DNA of 64,000 bases from assembly GCF_003043945.1 (NCBI RefSeq), contig NZ_PYXG01000001.1, forward strand, positions 992,001 through 1,056,000. The letters are read 5' to 3'. The notes under the pieces are model-generated. The model saw only the letters and a program-made list of their open reading frames with translations, had not been told where the DNA came from and made no database searches. This DNA comes from Prevotella sp. oral taxon 376 (GTDB lineage: Bacteria > Bacteroidota > Bacteroidia > Bacteroidales > Bacteroidaceae). Within the stretch, counting starts at the first letter, position 1. Every line of letters starts with the position of its first letter. Shown one piece after another: positions 51,025 to 59,304 of the stretch. The translations under genes were made by a program, and so were the position numbers.

Positions 51025-52023
51025 TTAAATCAGTTCTTCGAGCCGTCTCTGCAGGTCTGTAAGCTTCAAGTCTCGCGCGATAATCTTGCCGTCTTTCAGT
51101 AGAATATTGCCGGGAATGGTATATAGGCCGAGCTTTTGCAATAGTGGCGACTCGAGCATTTGTTCGTCGCAGATTGTCGGCCAGATGGTCAGCGAGTCGT
51201 TTTTCAGGAAATCCCGGCAAGTTTTCTTATAGGGATCCACGCAAATGCTCACGGCTTTTAGCCGACCCTTGGACCGCTTGACATATCCTTTCAGCTGTCT
51301 CTGGAAAGTCTGGCTGTCGTAGTTCCATGTAGCCCAAGTGGTTATCAAGGCCACGGGGGCGTTCAGAGAAGATTTGCTGACCAGGTTGCCATTGATGTCG
51401 TATGCCGTGAAATTGGGAAGTTGCGAGCCTATTGTGAGTCCTGCGAGCGGTTTCAGCTGTGCCGACAGGCGGATAATCTCCCTGTTTTCAGGATTCTCTT
51501 CCTGCATTATTTTCAGCAATTTCTCCGCCTTTTTGTAATCAGGTTTGGCACCCGCGATGAAATATTTGCGAAGGATGTAGGTGCTGATGGAGGATGTGGG
51601 ATGGTCTTTGACAAACTGTTCGGCATATTTCAATATCTCGGGGGGTGAGGCATTGGCAATCTGCTTGCGGAAGTCGTTCATCAATTCGTTTTCTTTCGTG
51701 CCCGTGATTTCAAGTTCCTTCAAGTGCGAGGCATCGGCTCTCAGCTCCACCGACTTGCCCGGTTCGGCAAATACCGGCTGTTCGGAAAAGTTCGGGAATA
51801 CGAGCATTAGGGTGGTCGGCCTGGCACACGGCATTTCATAGGCCAGCTTTCCGCCATTCACCTTGATGGTGTCGATGCCGTTGACGGAGCCGTCAAGGCT
51901 GTAAATGTAAAACTCACCTTGGTTCATGTTGCGCATCCGGCCCTTCAGTTTGAAGTGGTTATTGTCGGTATTGCAGGCTCCAAGAACCAAAGTGAGCAGA
52001 AAAATATAGGTTATTTTCCTCAT
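51025..52023 (-). CDS. DUF4369 / thioredoxin-fold lipoprotein lacking CxxC
   Basis: Predicted lipoprotein of 332 aa, lipobox LVLGAC (Cys17). Residues 25-110 match the DUF4369 beta domain found in front of TlpA-like domains. The C-terminal half has the TlpA fold (GSQLPNFTAYDINGNLVSKSSL, ITTWATWNYDSQTF, IPGNILLKDGKIIARDLK). Where the redox CxxC should follow WATW, the sequence is NYDS (234-237), so the protein cannot act as a thioredoxin. It may bind a ligand or partner. The gene is 20 nt before comM and 30 nt after the TPR lipoprotein gene. Confidence 0.85.
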   Translation of the reverse strand: MRKITYIFLLTLVLGACNTDNNHFKLKGRMRNMNQGEFYIYSLDGSVNGIDTIKVNGGKLAYEMPCARPTTLMLVFPNFSEQPVFAEPGKSVELRADASHLKELEITGTKENELMNDFRKQIANASPPEILKYAEQFVKDHPTSSISTYILRKYFIAGAKPDYKKAEKLLKIMQEENPENREIIRLSAQLKPLAGLTIGSQLPNFTAYDINGNLVSKSSLNAPVALITTWATWNYDSQTFQRQLKGYVKRSKGRLKAVSICVDPYKKTCRDFLKNDSLTIWPTICDEQMLESPLLQKLGLYTIPGNILLKDGKIIARDLKLTDLQRRLEELI

Positions 52024-52053
52024 TTCAGACTTTTAATTCCAAGTCGTTTTCCC

Positions 52054-53733
52054 TCATCTCAGGCTTTCAAATTCCAGGTCGTTTTCAGCATAAGTGCTGA
52101 GGGAAGGGTCTTTTTGCAATGCCTCTTTCAGATAGGACTGTGCAGCATATTTGTTTCCCTGCCGTGCGCTGGCTACTGCATGGAGGTAGCTTGTGAGCCC
52201 GTCAGGGGTCTTGATGTTATTCAGGGTAGCCTTCGCGGCAGCGTAATTCTTATTCAGAATCTGCGCGAGGGCGGCACTGTTGTTATAGCTGTCCTTGAAG
52301 TTCTCTTCTGCCTGGGCATAGTTTCCTTTGGCGATATTCAGGTTTCCGAGGGCCTGATGGAGGTCGTTGGCGTCAGTAGCCTTGGCGATATATCGCTCTG
52401 CCTCCTCGATATTGCCGTTTTTCAGCGCGATCAGGCCGAGGTTTGCGTTAGCTTCTGGTGCACCTGGGTTTTTGCTGAAGGCGCGCTCAAGATAGCTTTT
52501 GGCCTTGGTCTCGTCCCCTTCTTTGAATGCCAGCACGGCAAGATTGTTGTAGGCGCGGTAGTCTTTGTTATAGTAATTTGCGGCAGTCATATAGACTTGC
52601 TCTTTCTCTGCATTCGTTTCTACGAGCGTGGCAAGGTAGAGAAGCTCCTCCGGAGAAAGCTTCGTGGCATCCGTCTTATACTGCTCCTTAATCTCGTCGT
52701 CGCTGCGGCCGATGGTTTCGTAATTGATGATGAGGCGGCTTCGGCGTAGTTCGGGTAGTATTCCGTCGGCTAATTCGCGGAAACCTTCACTCATATTGCG
52801 GATTTGCTGCTCGCGCTGCTCGGGATCCTTGTACATGGAAAGCACGCGCAGGATGACTTCCTTGTCCTGGATATTACTTGCCTGGACGAGGCGTTGGAAG
52901 CCGTCCCAGTCTTGTGCGGTATAGTGAGCGTCGATACCCGTCTTCAAGCCGGCGCTCTTCAGTTGCTGTTTCACATAATCCTCCGAAGTGTTCTGGCGCT
53001 TGTTAGCCAATTTGTCGTTAAATGCCACGCCACCTTCAGGAGACGCATAGGCCTGAATCTCCACATTGTTCATGTTGAGGCCTTCTCGGTCTTGGTTGAT
53101 TTTCTTCAGCATTTTCACGAATTCCTGCACGCTGTTGTTCTTCAGTTCACTCTTGCGGATGTTAGCCTGATTGACAAGGAATTTGATGTTTGCCTCCTGC
53201 TTTTGTTCTTTAACTCGCTGGAAGGAATCGGGAGCGATACAGCCGCCGGCATTCAGGAGAGTCTTCCTGTACAGCTCGGAGGTAGTGATGATGCCATAGT
53301 TGACCTTCACGGCAGGGACACTGACCCTCTTGTTGCCAAGGCGCGCATCGAAAGTGAGATACATATCGCATTTCTGGAGGCCTTCCTGATAGGTGAAATT
53401 GCTCTTCATCGTGTAGTGTCCGCCCAGCCGATAGGAAATGGTCTGGTCGTTCCCCATTACTTTCTCACCCTGGAAAGTTGCAGGCGTTCCTTGTGCCACG
53501 ATCTGATTGTTGGTTGTAGAACGCAATTCCGGGACAACAGTTACTACGGCATTGCGCTTCATGTATTTCTCCGGGAAAGTTCCGTTGATGGTAACGGGGA
53601 CATTCCCTCCCACGGTCTCAAGCGGCTTGGGCGTTACGGTGAAGTTGTCGGCTGACAAGGCACCGAGTTTCGAACAAGAGCTGAAAATCAATAAAGAACA
53701 GGCTGCAAAAGCAAGCAATAATTTTTTGCGCAT
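52054..53733 (-). CDS. TPR-repeat lipoprotein with OmpA-like region
   Basis: Predicted outer-membrane lipoprotein of 559 aa, lipobox LLIFSSC (Cys20). Residues 25-190 are beta-rich (PVTINGTFPEKYMKRNAVV). An OmpA-like stretch follows near residue 220-270 (NNVEIQAYASPEGGVAFNDKL, ANKRQNTSEDYVKQQLK), which could touch peptidoglycan. The C-terminal part is a row of TPR helices (AYNNLAVLAFKEGDETKAKSYLERAF, PEANANLGLIALKNGNIEEAERYI). I know similar proteins in Porphyromonas and Prevotella only as envelope-associated, of uncertain function. tRNA-Leu ends 22 nt upstream on the same strand and may share its transcript. Confidence 0.85.
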   Translation of the reverse strand: MRKKLLLAFAACSLLIFSSCSKLGALSADNFTVTPKPLETVGGNVPVTINGTFPEKYMKRNAVVTVVPELRSTTNNQIVAQGTPATFQGEKVMGNDQTISYRLGGHYTMKSNFTYQEGLQKCDMYLTFDARLGNKRVSVPAVKVNYGIITTSELYRKTLLNAGGCIAPDSFQRVKEQKQEANIKFLVNQANIRKSELKNNSVQEFVKMLKKINQDREGLNMNNVEIQAYASPEGGVAFNDKLANKRQNTSEDYVKQQLKSAGLKTGIDAHYTAQDWDGFQRLVQASNIQDKEVILRVLSMYKDPEQREQQIRNMSEGFRELADGILPELRRSRLIINYETIGRSDDEIKEQYKTDATKLSPEELLYLATLVETNAEKEQVYMTAANYYNKDYRAYNNLAVLAFKEGDETKAKSYLERAFSKNPGAPEANANLGLIALKNGNIEEAERYIAKATDANDLHQALGNLNIAKGNYAQAEENFKDSYNNSAALAQILNKNYAAAKATLNNIKTPDGLTSYLHAVASARQGNKYAAQSYLKEALQKDPSLSTYAENDLEFESLR

Positions 53734-53755
53734 AAGGATTAAAGTTTAATAGAAG

Positions 53756-53841
53756 TGCCGCGAGCGGGACTTGAACCCGCACAGCCATTACTGGCCAAGG
53801 GATTTTAAGTCCCTCGTGTCTACCAATTCCACCATTGCGGC
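53756..53841 (-). tRNA. tRNA-Leu (UAA)
   Basis: Minus-strand class II cloverleaf of 86 nt: acceptor GCCGCAA with TCGCGGC (one A-C mismatch), D arm GGTGGAATTGGTAGAC, anticodon stem AGGGA/TCCCT with loop CTTAAAA (anticodon TAA), a long variable arm, T arm GCGGGTTCAAGTCCCGC. CCA is not encoded. Confidence 0.95.
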
Positions 53842-53860
53842 ATGGTCGTTGATTTCGATA

Positions 53861-53892
53861 CAAAGGTAGTGTTTAATCCTTAAAACTCCAAA
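53861..53892 (-). promoter_or_regulatory. tRNA-Leu promoter
   Basis: Minus strand TTTG (53892-53889), 20 nt, TACCTTTG (53868-53861); identical boxes and spacing to those of tRNA-Gln and tRNA-Arg. Confidence 0.75.
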
Positions 53893-53926
53893 GGATTTTT
53901 CACATTTTTAATACTTATGCGTGTAT

Positions 53927-54499
53927 TTAATAGATGTGGAGCAGGCCGTTTGCGCCTGTTGTGGTTGCCCGATATCTGGTCAGTCCCTTTCCGGTGTTGT
54001 TGATGCAGTTGCCGCCACTATTCATGTTGTACTGCCGCCTACATTTGCCGCATGTGGCGATGCCGCTGCTGTTCATGTCAAGAGGATAGCTCTTCATGGG
54101 AATGGCGTTGTCGTCGAAGCAGTTGGGGCATTCCGCGTCGTAGGCATAGAATTGTGCCGGGTCGCTGAGGTTGCCGTATCCCACGATGACGCCGTTGTTC
54201 ATACCAAGGCGGTTTTGACTCTGCAGCCTCTGGTCGATGGCATTGAAGATGGACTCGGAAGTCTGTCCCTGACAGTTCCTGAATACGAAGTAGAGCGCTC
54301 CGGAGTTGCTTTTATGTGAAATCTTGCAGAATATTCCTTTCGAATTGGGATTTAACGCGGAGTTCAGGGTCTGGTCAAGATGCTTGCTGTTGTCTATGGT
54401 GAGATTACAGTGATGGTCGCTGTAGGTGAACTCCTCGCCGCCACAGGAGGTCAGGGCGGCGGCAAGCAATATTGGTAAGAATATTCTGGATTTCTTCAT
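53927..54499 (-). CDS. hypothetical lipoprotein with two CxxC knuckles (Rieske-like pattern)
   Basis: Predicted lipoprotein of 190 aa, lipobox ALTSC (Cys19). The second half reads YDAECPNC (Cys124, Cys127), a 22-residue spacer, then ATCGKCRRQYNMNSGG (Cys150, Cys153) and GLTRYRA. The spacing and the C-terminal 'C.x2.C...Y(n/d)...GG...L..Y' pattern resemble a Rieske fold with His ligands replaced by Cys, so it may hold zinc or an iron centre. I recognise similar unnamed Bacteroidetes lipoproteins but no function. It follows argH by 47 nt. Confidence 0.7.
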   Translation of the reverse strand: MKKSRIFLPILLAAALTSCGGEEFTYSDHHCNLTIDNSKHLDQTLNSALNPNSKGIFCKISHKSNSGALYFVFRNCQGQTSESIFNAIDQRLQSQNRLGMNNGVIVGYGNLSDPAQFYAYDAECPNCFDDNAIPMKSYPLDMNSSGIATCGKCRRQYNMNSGGNCINNTGKGLTRYRATTTGANGLLHIY

Positions 54500-54546
54500 T
54501 TCGTGGGTTTTATGTCTTGTCCTTATGGGGCGGAGCCATGTAAAAA

Positions 54547-55884
54547 CTATTTCAGCAGCTCCTTCTCGGCCTTTTCCATTCTTTCAAAGTGGAACTCCCT
54601 GAGCGTCTGTTGCATCAGGGCTTCAATCCTTTCGTTACAGAGATTGCCCATGGAACCTTCGTGTGTGTGATGGATATGCTTGTCGGCCCTGAATGTGCCG
54701 GCCTCGATTTCGAGGCCCACTTTCTTGTAGGCGTCACGGAAAGGCATGCCTGCCGCGGCGAGCCGGTTCACTTCTTCTACGGAGAACATTGGGTCATACA
54801 TCGGGTTTTCGGGGATATGTTCGTTCACTTCCATCTTGTTGATGATGTACGCAGCCATCTGCAGGCAGTCCTTGAGCTCGTCGAAAGCGGGCAGGAAAAC
54901 TTCCTTGATAATCTGCAAATCACGAAAATAGCCCACGGGGAGGTTGTTCATGATGAGCATGATTTGCTGCGGCAGTCCCTGCAGCTTATTGCTTTTCGCC
55001 CGGATCAACTCAAACACATCGGGGTTCTTCTTATGCGGCATGATGCTTGATCCGGTGGTGCATTCCTTGGGCAATCTTATGAAATTGAAGTTCTGGCAGT
55101 TGAAGAGACAGGCGTCGAAAGCCATTTTAGCCAGCGTCCCGGCTACGGTGGCGAGCGCGAACGCCACATTGCGCTCCATCTTGCCGCGGCCCATCTGCGC
55201 GTAAACCACATTGTAGTTCATGGAGTCAAACCCCAGCAGATCGGTCGTCAGGGTGCGGTTGAGCGGAAAGGAAGAACCGTATCCTGCCGCCGACCCCAGT
55301 GGGTTGCGATTCGCCATCTTGTAGGCAGCCTGCAGAAAGAGCATGTCGTCGGCGAGAGACTCTGCGTAGGCGCCGAACCATAGGCCGAAACTTGAGGGCA
55401 TGGCAACCTGCAGGTGGGTGTATCCCGGCATCAGGACCTCTTTGTATTGGTGGCTCTTGCGGAGGAGTTCGTCGAAGAGAATCTTCACCAATTCTACCGT
55501 TTCCTTCAGGGCATGGCGGGTGAAGAGCTTCAGGTCTACGAGCACTTGGTCGTTGCGTGAGCGTCCCGAATGGATTTTCTTGCCCATGTCGCCGAGTTTG
55601 CGCGTGAGCATCAGTTCCACCTGTGAGTGCACATCCTCCACGCCCTCCTCGATCTCAAACCTGCCTTCATCGGCAAGCCTGTAGATGGTTTTCAGTTCTG
55701 CGAGCAGCGCCTTGAGTTCCTCGGCCGTGAGGAGGCCAATGGTCTGCAGCATGATGATGTGCGCCATGGAGCCCAGCACATCATATTTTGCCAGGCAGAG
55801 GTCGAGCTCACGGTCTTTCCCTATCGTGAACCGCTCAATCTCCTTGCTGACCCCAAAGTTCTTTTCCCAAAGTTTATTCGTCAT
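54547..55884 (-). CDS. argH: argininosuccinate lyase
   Basis: Last step of arginine synthesis: argininosuccinate to arginine and fumarate. The 445-residue protein has the superfamily signature TGSSIMPHKKNPDVFE and the conserved SGRSRNDQVLVDLKL block. The first residues MTNKLWEKNFGVSKEIERFTIGKD match the family's KLWGGRF region with changes normal in Bacteroidetes. It is 29 nt behind the SRPBCC gene, an arrangement conserved in the order. No other arg biosynthesis genes are here; argS lies 6 kb away. Confidence 0.95.
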   Translation of the reverse strand: MTNKLWEKNFGVSKEIERFTIGKDRELDLCLAKYDVLGSMAHIIMLQTIGLLTAEELKALLAELKTIYRLADEGRFEIEEGVEDVHSQVELMLTRKLGDMGKKIHSGRSRNDQVLVDLKLFTRHALKETVELVKILFDELLRKSHQYKEVLMPGYTHLQVAMPSSFGLWFGAYAESLADDMLFLQAAYKMANRNPLGSAAGYGSSFPLNRTLTTDLLGFDSMNYNVVYAQMGRGKMERNVAFALATVAGTLAKMAFDACLFNCQNFNFIRLPKECTTGSSIMPHKKNPDVFELIRAKSNKLQGLPQQIMLIMNNLPVGYFRDLQIIKEVFLPAFDELKDCLQMAAYIINKMEVNEHIPENPMYDPMFSVEEVNRLAAAGMPFRDAYKKVGLEIEAGTFRADKHIHHTHEGSMGNLCNERIEALMQQTLREFHFERMEKAEKELLK

Positions 55885-55913
55885 AATGCTGCCTTTCTAA
55901 GGTCATCTTTCAC

Positions 55914-56330
55914 TTATTCGTATTGTATCATCTGCAACACATCAGCCACCTTTTCCAGTCCTTCTGTCAGCGGACCTGATACCATTCCCTTGATAAACGG
56001 GTTCAGTTCGGCCTTGATGGTGAGCTTCATCTTGCAGTTGCCGGCATCCATGGGCAACAGTTGGATCCAGAAATCGAAAGGCACGGGACTCTGTTCGGTC
56101 TCGAACTTGATGGTCTTCGGTTCCTCCCGGTCTATGATGCGGAGCTTGATTTCACCCACCACAGGTGCCTTGATGGCAATGTGGTCGGCGTCGAAGCTGA
56201 AGTCTTCGAGCTTGTCTTGCGGTATTCTGTCGCGCACCTTCTCAAGATTGTTCAGGTCGCTGAGTTTTTCGTAGACGCTTGTCTGCGGATACGGAATCTG
56301 CCGTATGGTGCTTTCAAAAGTGCTGCTCAT
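55914..56330 (-). CDS. SRPBCC-fold protein
   Basis: Small cytoplasmic protein of 138 aa with the START/polyketide-cyclase type pattern (residues 1-30 'ESTIRQIPYPQTSVYEKLSD', then long beta strands and a C-terminal helix GPLTEGLEKVADVLQMI). Such proteins bind hydrophobic ligands; this clade is conserved next to pyrE and argH in Bacteroidetes without known function. The 116-nt gap to pyrE holds repeat copy F. Confidence 0.85.
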   Translation of the reverse strand: MSSTFESTIRQIPYPQTSVYEKLSDLNNLEKVRDRIPQDKLEDFSFDADHIAIKAPVVGEIKLRIIDREEPKTIKFETEQSPVPFDFWIQLLPMDAGNCKMKLTIKAELNPFIKGMVSGPLTEGLEKVADVLQMIQYE

Positions 56331-56364
56331 ATCTTTTTGTTTGATGGTTTATTGTTGCCTGTCT

Positions 56365-56430
56365 GACAAAACCGGCGATTTCGTCGCACGATTTCGCCGA
56401 TTTTGTCCTACGATTTCGGCGATTTTACTC
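56365..56430. repeat. 22-bp triplet element, class I, copy F
   Basis: Units at 56365-56386, 56387-56408 and 56409-56430. They begin GACAAAACCG, CACGATTTCG and TACGATTTCG. It sits 16 nt beyond the pyrE stop codon and 35 nt before the SRPBCC start, inside what is otherwise a conserved operon. Confidence 0.85.
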
Positions 56431-56446
56431 TCCTGTCAACGGTCTC

Positions 56447-57082
56447 TTACTCTGTTTCATAGTGTGCGGGATCCTGTCGCCAGCGATGCAGGGTGTCCAC
56501 ATCCTCGGCCTTGATGTATCCAATCTCAAGCGCCTTGTCGATCACATGCTCGTAGTCGGTGAGGGTAACAAGCCTCACCCCGGCCGCCGTGAACGCCTCT
56601 TCGGCAACCGGGAAGCCGTAAGTGTAGGAAGCCACCATGCCCACTACCTCGAACCCAGCCTGTCGCAAGGCCTCCACAGCCTTGAGTGAGGAGCCGCCGG
56701 TGGAGATGAGATCCTCTACGACCACCACCTTTGAGCCCTTGGGCAGCGTGCCCTCGATGAGGTTGCCCATGCCGTGGTCCTTGGGTTTCGACCTTACATA
56801 GCAGAAAGGCAGGCACAGCGCGTCGGCCACCAGAGCGCCTTGGGCGATGGCTCCGGTGGCTACTCCGGCCACGGCTGTTGCCTCGGGGAAGTTCTCAAGG
56901 ATGGCGTGCACCAGCTCGAGCTTTACGAAGGTGCGCACTTCGGGGTAGGAGAGCGTCTTGCGGTTGTCGCAGTAGAAAGGCGATTTCCATCCGCTCGCCC
57001 AGGTGAAAGGCTCTCTTGGCTGCACCTTGATGGCTTTGATTCCAAGGAGTTTAGAGGCAAAGTCCAGTTTCAGTTTGTCCAT
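56447..57082 (-). CDS. pyrE: orotate phosphoribosyltransferase
   Basis: Makes orotidine monophosphate from orotate and PRPP in pyrimidine synthesis. The 211-residue protein has the PRPP-binding motif VVVVEDLISTGGSS and the catalytic-loop KPKDHGMGN. A -7 box TATCTTTG lies at 57122-57115, just downstream of an A+T-rich repeat. Confidence 0.95.
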   Translation of the reverse strand: MDKLKLDFASKLLGIKAIKVQPREPFTWASGWKSPFYCDNRKTLSYPEVRTFVKLELVHAILENFPEATAVAGVATGAIAQGALVADALCLPFCYVRSKPKDHGMGNLIEGTLPKGSKVVVVEDLISTGGSSLKAVEALRQAGFEVVGMVASYTYGFPVAEEAFTAAGVRLVTLTDYEHVIDKALEIGYIKAEDVDTLHRWRQDPAHYETE

Positions 57083-57114
57083 GTCGTTCGTTTGATGAGG
57101 GTTTATTTTCCTGC

Positions 57115-57122
57115 AAAGATAA
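57115..57122 (-). promoter_or_regulatory. -7 box of pyrE
   Basis: TATCTTTG on the minus strand, 32 nt before the start; the -33 region lies in the adjacent AATTCATAAT repeat. Confidence 0.5.
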
Positions 57123-57130
57123 GGATTTTA

Positions 57131-57214
57131 ATTCGAAATTCATAATCCATAATGCATAATTCATGATTTGCCGTGCATGTGATTCATAATTCGGGATGCA
57201 CAATTCATGATTTT
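57131..57214. repeat. A+T-rich AATTCATAAT-type tandem repeat
   Basis: About eight degenerate copies of a roughly 10-nt word (AATTCATAAT, AATCCATAAT, GCATAATTCATGAT...) fill the gap between comF and the pyrE promoter. Repeats of this kind are common intergenic sequences in Bacteroidetes. They belong to a different class from the 22-bp elements. Confidence 0.7.
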
Positions 57215-57257
57215 CCGGTATGACCGGTTGCGGGCTTTCGAGAGCTTCCCGCCCGTT

Positions 57258-57953
57258 TCACGACTTTGCGTAGGCAAGGGTGAGGATGCTCACCCGGGTG
57301 TCTTCAGCCTTCAGGAGCTCGGTGCCACAGGCGATGAGGGTGGCCCCCGTGGTGGCCACATCGTCTATCAGGAGCAGATGCTTGCCCCTGATGGGGCTTG
57401 CGTCTTCAAGGCGGAAGGCATCCTTCACATTCTCATTGCGCTCCCAGCGGCCTTTATGGGTTTGGCTTTCCCTGAACTGCGTGCGGCTCACGATGCGTTC
57501 GCCCACCAAGATGCCCGTAACCTCGCTGACGCCCCGGGCTATCTCCGCGCTCTGGTTGAAGCCCCGCTGGCGGAGCCGGTTTTTGCCCAAGGGCAGGGGA
57601 ATGAGCAGGTCGATATCCTCGAAAAAACCGGAATCCATGAGCTCCGAGGCCATCTTGTGCCCCATTTTCCTGCCGATTTCCGGATGTCCGTGATACTTCA
57701 TCTCGTAGATGATGTTGCCGGCCTCGCTGCCCGCATTATAGAAGAGGAAAGCTGCGCACCGCTCTGTCTTCATCCGCCCCCAGAACATTGTGGCCATGGC
57801 ATTCTCGTATGGGTCTTCGTGATAGAGCGTGCGGGGCAGCCGGAGGTTGCATTTTGTGCAGACAATGTCCTCGCCCGGAGCCAGCCGGAGGCCGCACGAT
57901 ACACACCGCTGGGGCGAAATCAGGTTCAGAAGACGGCTGCAGACTCCGGTCAT
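57258..57953 (-). CDS. comF: ComF family amidophosphoribosyltransferase-like protein
   Basis: PRTase-fold protein of 231 aa linked to DNA uptake in competent bacteria, possibly tied to nucleotide recycling. It has an N-terminal zinc-ribbon (PQRCVSCGLRLAPGEDIVCTKC), the motif LLIPLPLGKNRLRQRGFNQ and the PRPP loop LLLIDDVATTGAT. The start overlaps the recX stop codon (ATGA); an upstream start at 58079 would sit within recX and is rejected. Confidence 0.92.
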   Translation of the reverse strand: MTGVCSRLLNLISPQRCVSCGLRLAPGEDIVCTKCNLRLPRTLYHEDPYENAMATMFWGRMKTERCAAFLFYNAGSEAGNIIYEMKYHGHPEIGRKMGHKMASELMDSGFFEDIDLLIPLPLGKNRLRQRGFNQSAEIARGVSEVTGILVGERIVSRTQFRESQTHKGRWERNENVKDAFRLEDASPIRGKHLLLIDDVATTGATLIACGTELLKAEDTRVSILTLAYAKS

Positions 57954-58423
57954 AGTTCTATGTCGCTGAGGTTGTCGACGCATTTCCGGATGATGTCGAG
58001 GCTGTATCCGCGCGCCATGGCCCACCTGATGAGCTTCACGGAACGCTCGTAGTCGCTCACGGCCTTGATAGTCTTCCACTTCCGTTGCGCCATCGGGCGG
58101 AGGATTTCAAGGTATTGCTCGTCTTCCACGGCATCGAAAACCGGGTCGGAAATATCCTTGCCGATGTGCTTCAGGCGTAAGGCCTGTTCTATCTTGCGCC
58201 TTCCCCATCCATTGTATTTCAGCTTGTCGTTGACAAAGAAACGGCAGTAGCGGCTGTCGTCGATGTATTTTTCCCGGGCCAGATACGCCATGATGCGTGC
58301 CTGAGCGTCGTCGGGGATGTCCCACTTGCGCATCTTCTCGAGCATTTCCCACGAGCAGTGCTCGGCTGTCGAACAGAGTGCGGCGAGCTTATAGAGCGCT
58401 TGTTGCTCGGTCATTTCCTTCAT
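57950..58423 (-). CDS. recX: regulatory protein RecX
   Basis: Binds RecA filaments and limits recombination and the SOS response. The 157-residue all-helical protein shows the RecX repeats: ARIMAYLAREKYIDDSRYCRFFVNDK, GWGRRKIEQALRLKHI, SVKLIRWAMARGYSLDIIRKCV. It overlaps prmC by 4 nt and comF by 4 nt. No recA is in the window. Confidence 0.92.
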   Translation of the reverse strand: MKEMTEQQALYKLAALCSTAEHCSWEMLEKMRKWDIPDDAQARIMAYLAREKYIDDSRYCRFFVNDKLKYNGWGRRKIEQALRLKHIGKDISDPVFDAVEDEQYLEILRPMAQRKWKTIKAVSDYERSVKLIRWAMARGYSLDIIRKCVDNLSDIEL

Positions 58424-59274
58424 GGTCTTGTTCCTTTCATCATCCGTTGTTTGCCAAACTGGTCTTTCCTGATTTCCAAATTCCCGTATCCCGTTTTTTC
58501 CAGCATGGCTTTCAGCTCACCGGCATATAAGGGATTGATTTCAAAATAGAGTTCTCCGCCCGGTTTGAGGGCCGTCTTGCCATATTCCGCGATGGCCCGA
58601 TAGAAGCGCAACGGGTCGTCGTCGGGCACGAAAAGGGCTGTTTCCGGTTCGTAGTCGAGCACATTCCGTTCCATCTTTCCGCGTTCTTTCATGCAGATAT
58701 AGGGCGGATTTGAGATCATGATATCTATTTCCCCCTTGTCTTTTGCGGCCTTCTCGGAGAGGCCGGGGGCGAGTATGTCTTTCTTGAGAAACCTCACGCC
58801 GGCCTTCAGCCGTTCGTTGTTTTCCCTTGCGATGCGGAGGGCTTCCGAGGAGATATCCCATCCCTCTACCCGTGGATGAGGCAGGTTGAGGGCGAGCGTA
58901 ACGGCTATGCAACCGCTTCCGGTGCCTATGTCGACGATGCGGAGGTGGTTGGAATGGGCGTGGCGGGCGGTGATCCATTCGCACAACTCTGCCGTCTCGG
59001 GCCTCGGAATGAGAACTCCGGGACGCACCGTGAAGGCTCGCCCGCAGAAGTCGGATTGTCCTAAGACATACTGCACGGGCTCGCCCTTTTGCAGTCTTCC
59101 GACAATTTCCCGCAAAACCTCTTCCTCGTCTGAGGATAATTCATTAACTTTGTCCGAGTAAAGGTCGGCGAGGCTGAAGCCGAAGACCACCTCCAGCACC
59201 ATGCGGATGACGGCTTTTGCCTCGCTTTCGTCGTAGGGCGGCACAATCAGGTGCCACAGTTGGTTGTAGGTCAT
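58420..59274 (-). CDS. prmC: release-factor glutamine methyltransferase
   Basis: Methylates the GGQ glutamine of RF1 and RF2, using SAM. The 284-residue protein has the SAM motif VDIGTGSGCIAVTLAL and the diagnostic ISNPPYICMKER, with PETAELCEWI typical of the PrmC N-terminal part. I start at MTYNQLWHLIVPPYDE (59274), because the frame upstream reads through ribD on the other strand. A -7 box TAATTTTG lies at 59290-59283. It leads prmC-recX-comF, all joined by 4-nt overlaps. Confidence 0.93.
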   Translation of the reverse strand: MTYNQLWHLIVPPYDESEAKAVIRMVLEVVFGFSLADLYSDKVNELSSDEEEVLREIVGRLQKGEPVQYVLGQSDFCGRAFTVRPGVLIPRPETAELCEWITARHAHSNHLRIVDIGTGSGCIAVTLALNLPHPRVEGWDISSEALRIARENNERLKAGVRFLKKDILAPGLSEKAAKDKGEIDIMISNPPYICMKERGKMERNVLDYEPETALFVPDDDPLRFYRAIAEYGKTALKPGGELYFEINPLYAGELKAMLEKTGYGNLEIRKDQFGKQRMMKGTRP

Positions 59275-59282
59275 ACAGAAAG

Positions 59283-59290
59283 CAAAATTA
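59283..59290 (-). promoter_or_regulatory. -7 box of the prmC operon
   Basis: TAATTTTG on the minus strand, directly before the prmC start. The leader is very short (under 10 nt). Confidence 0.4.
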
Positions 59291-59304
59291 TAAAATAAAT
59301 TGAA

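Noticed and set aside
59275..59304. FMN riboswitch before ribD
   Set aside because: Only 30 nt separate prmC and ribD, too short for an RFN element, and no such motif is seen in the 5' end of prmC.
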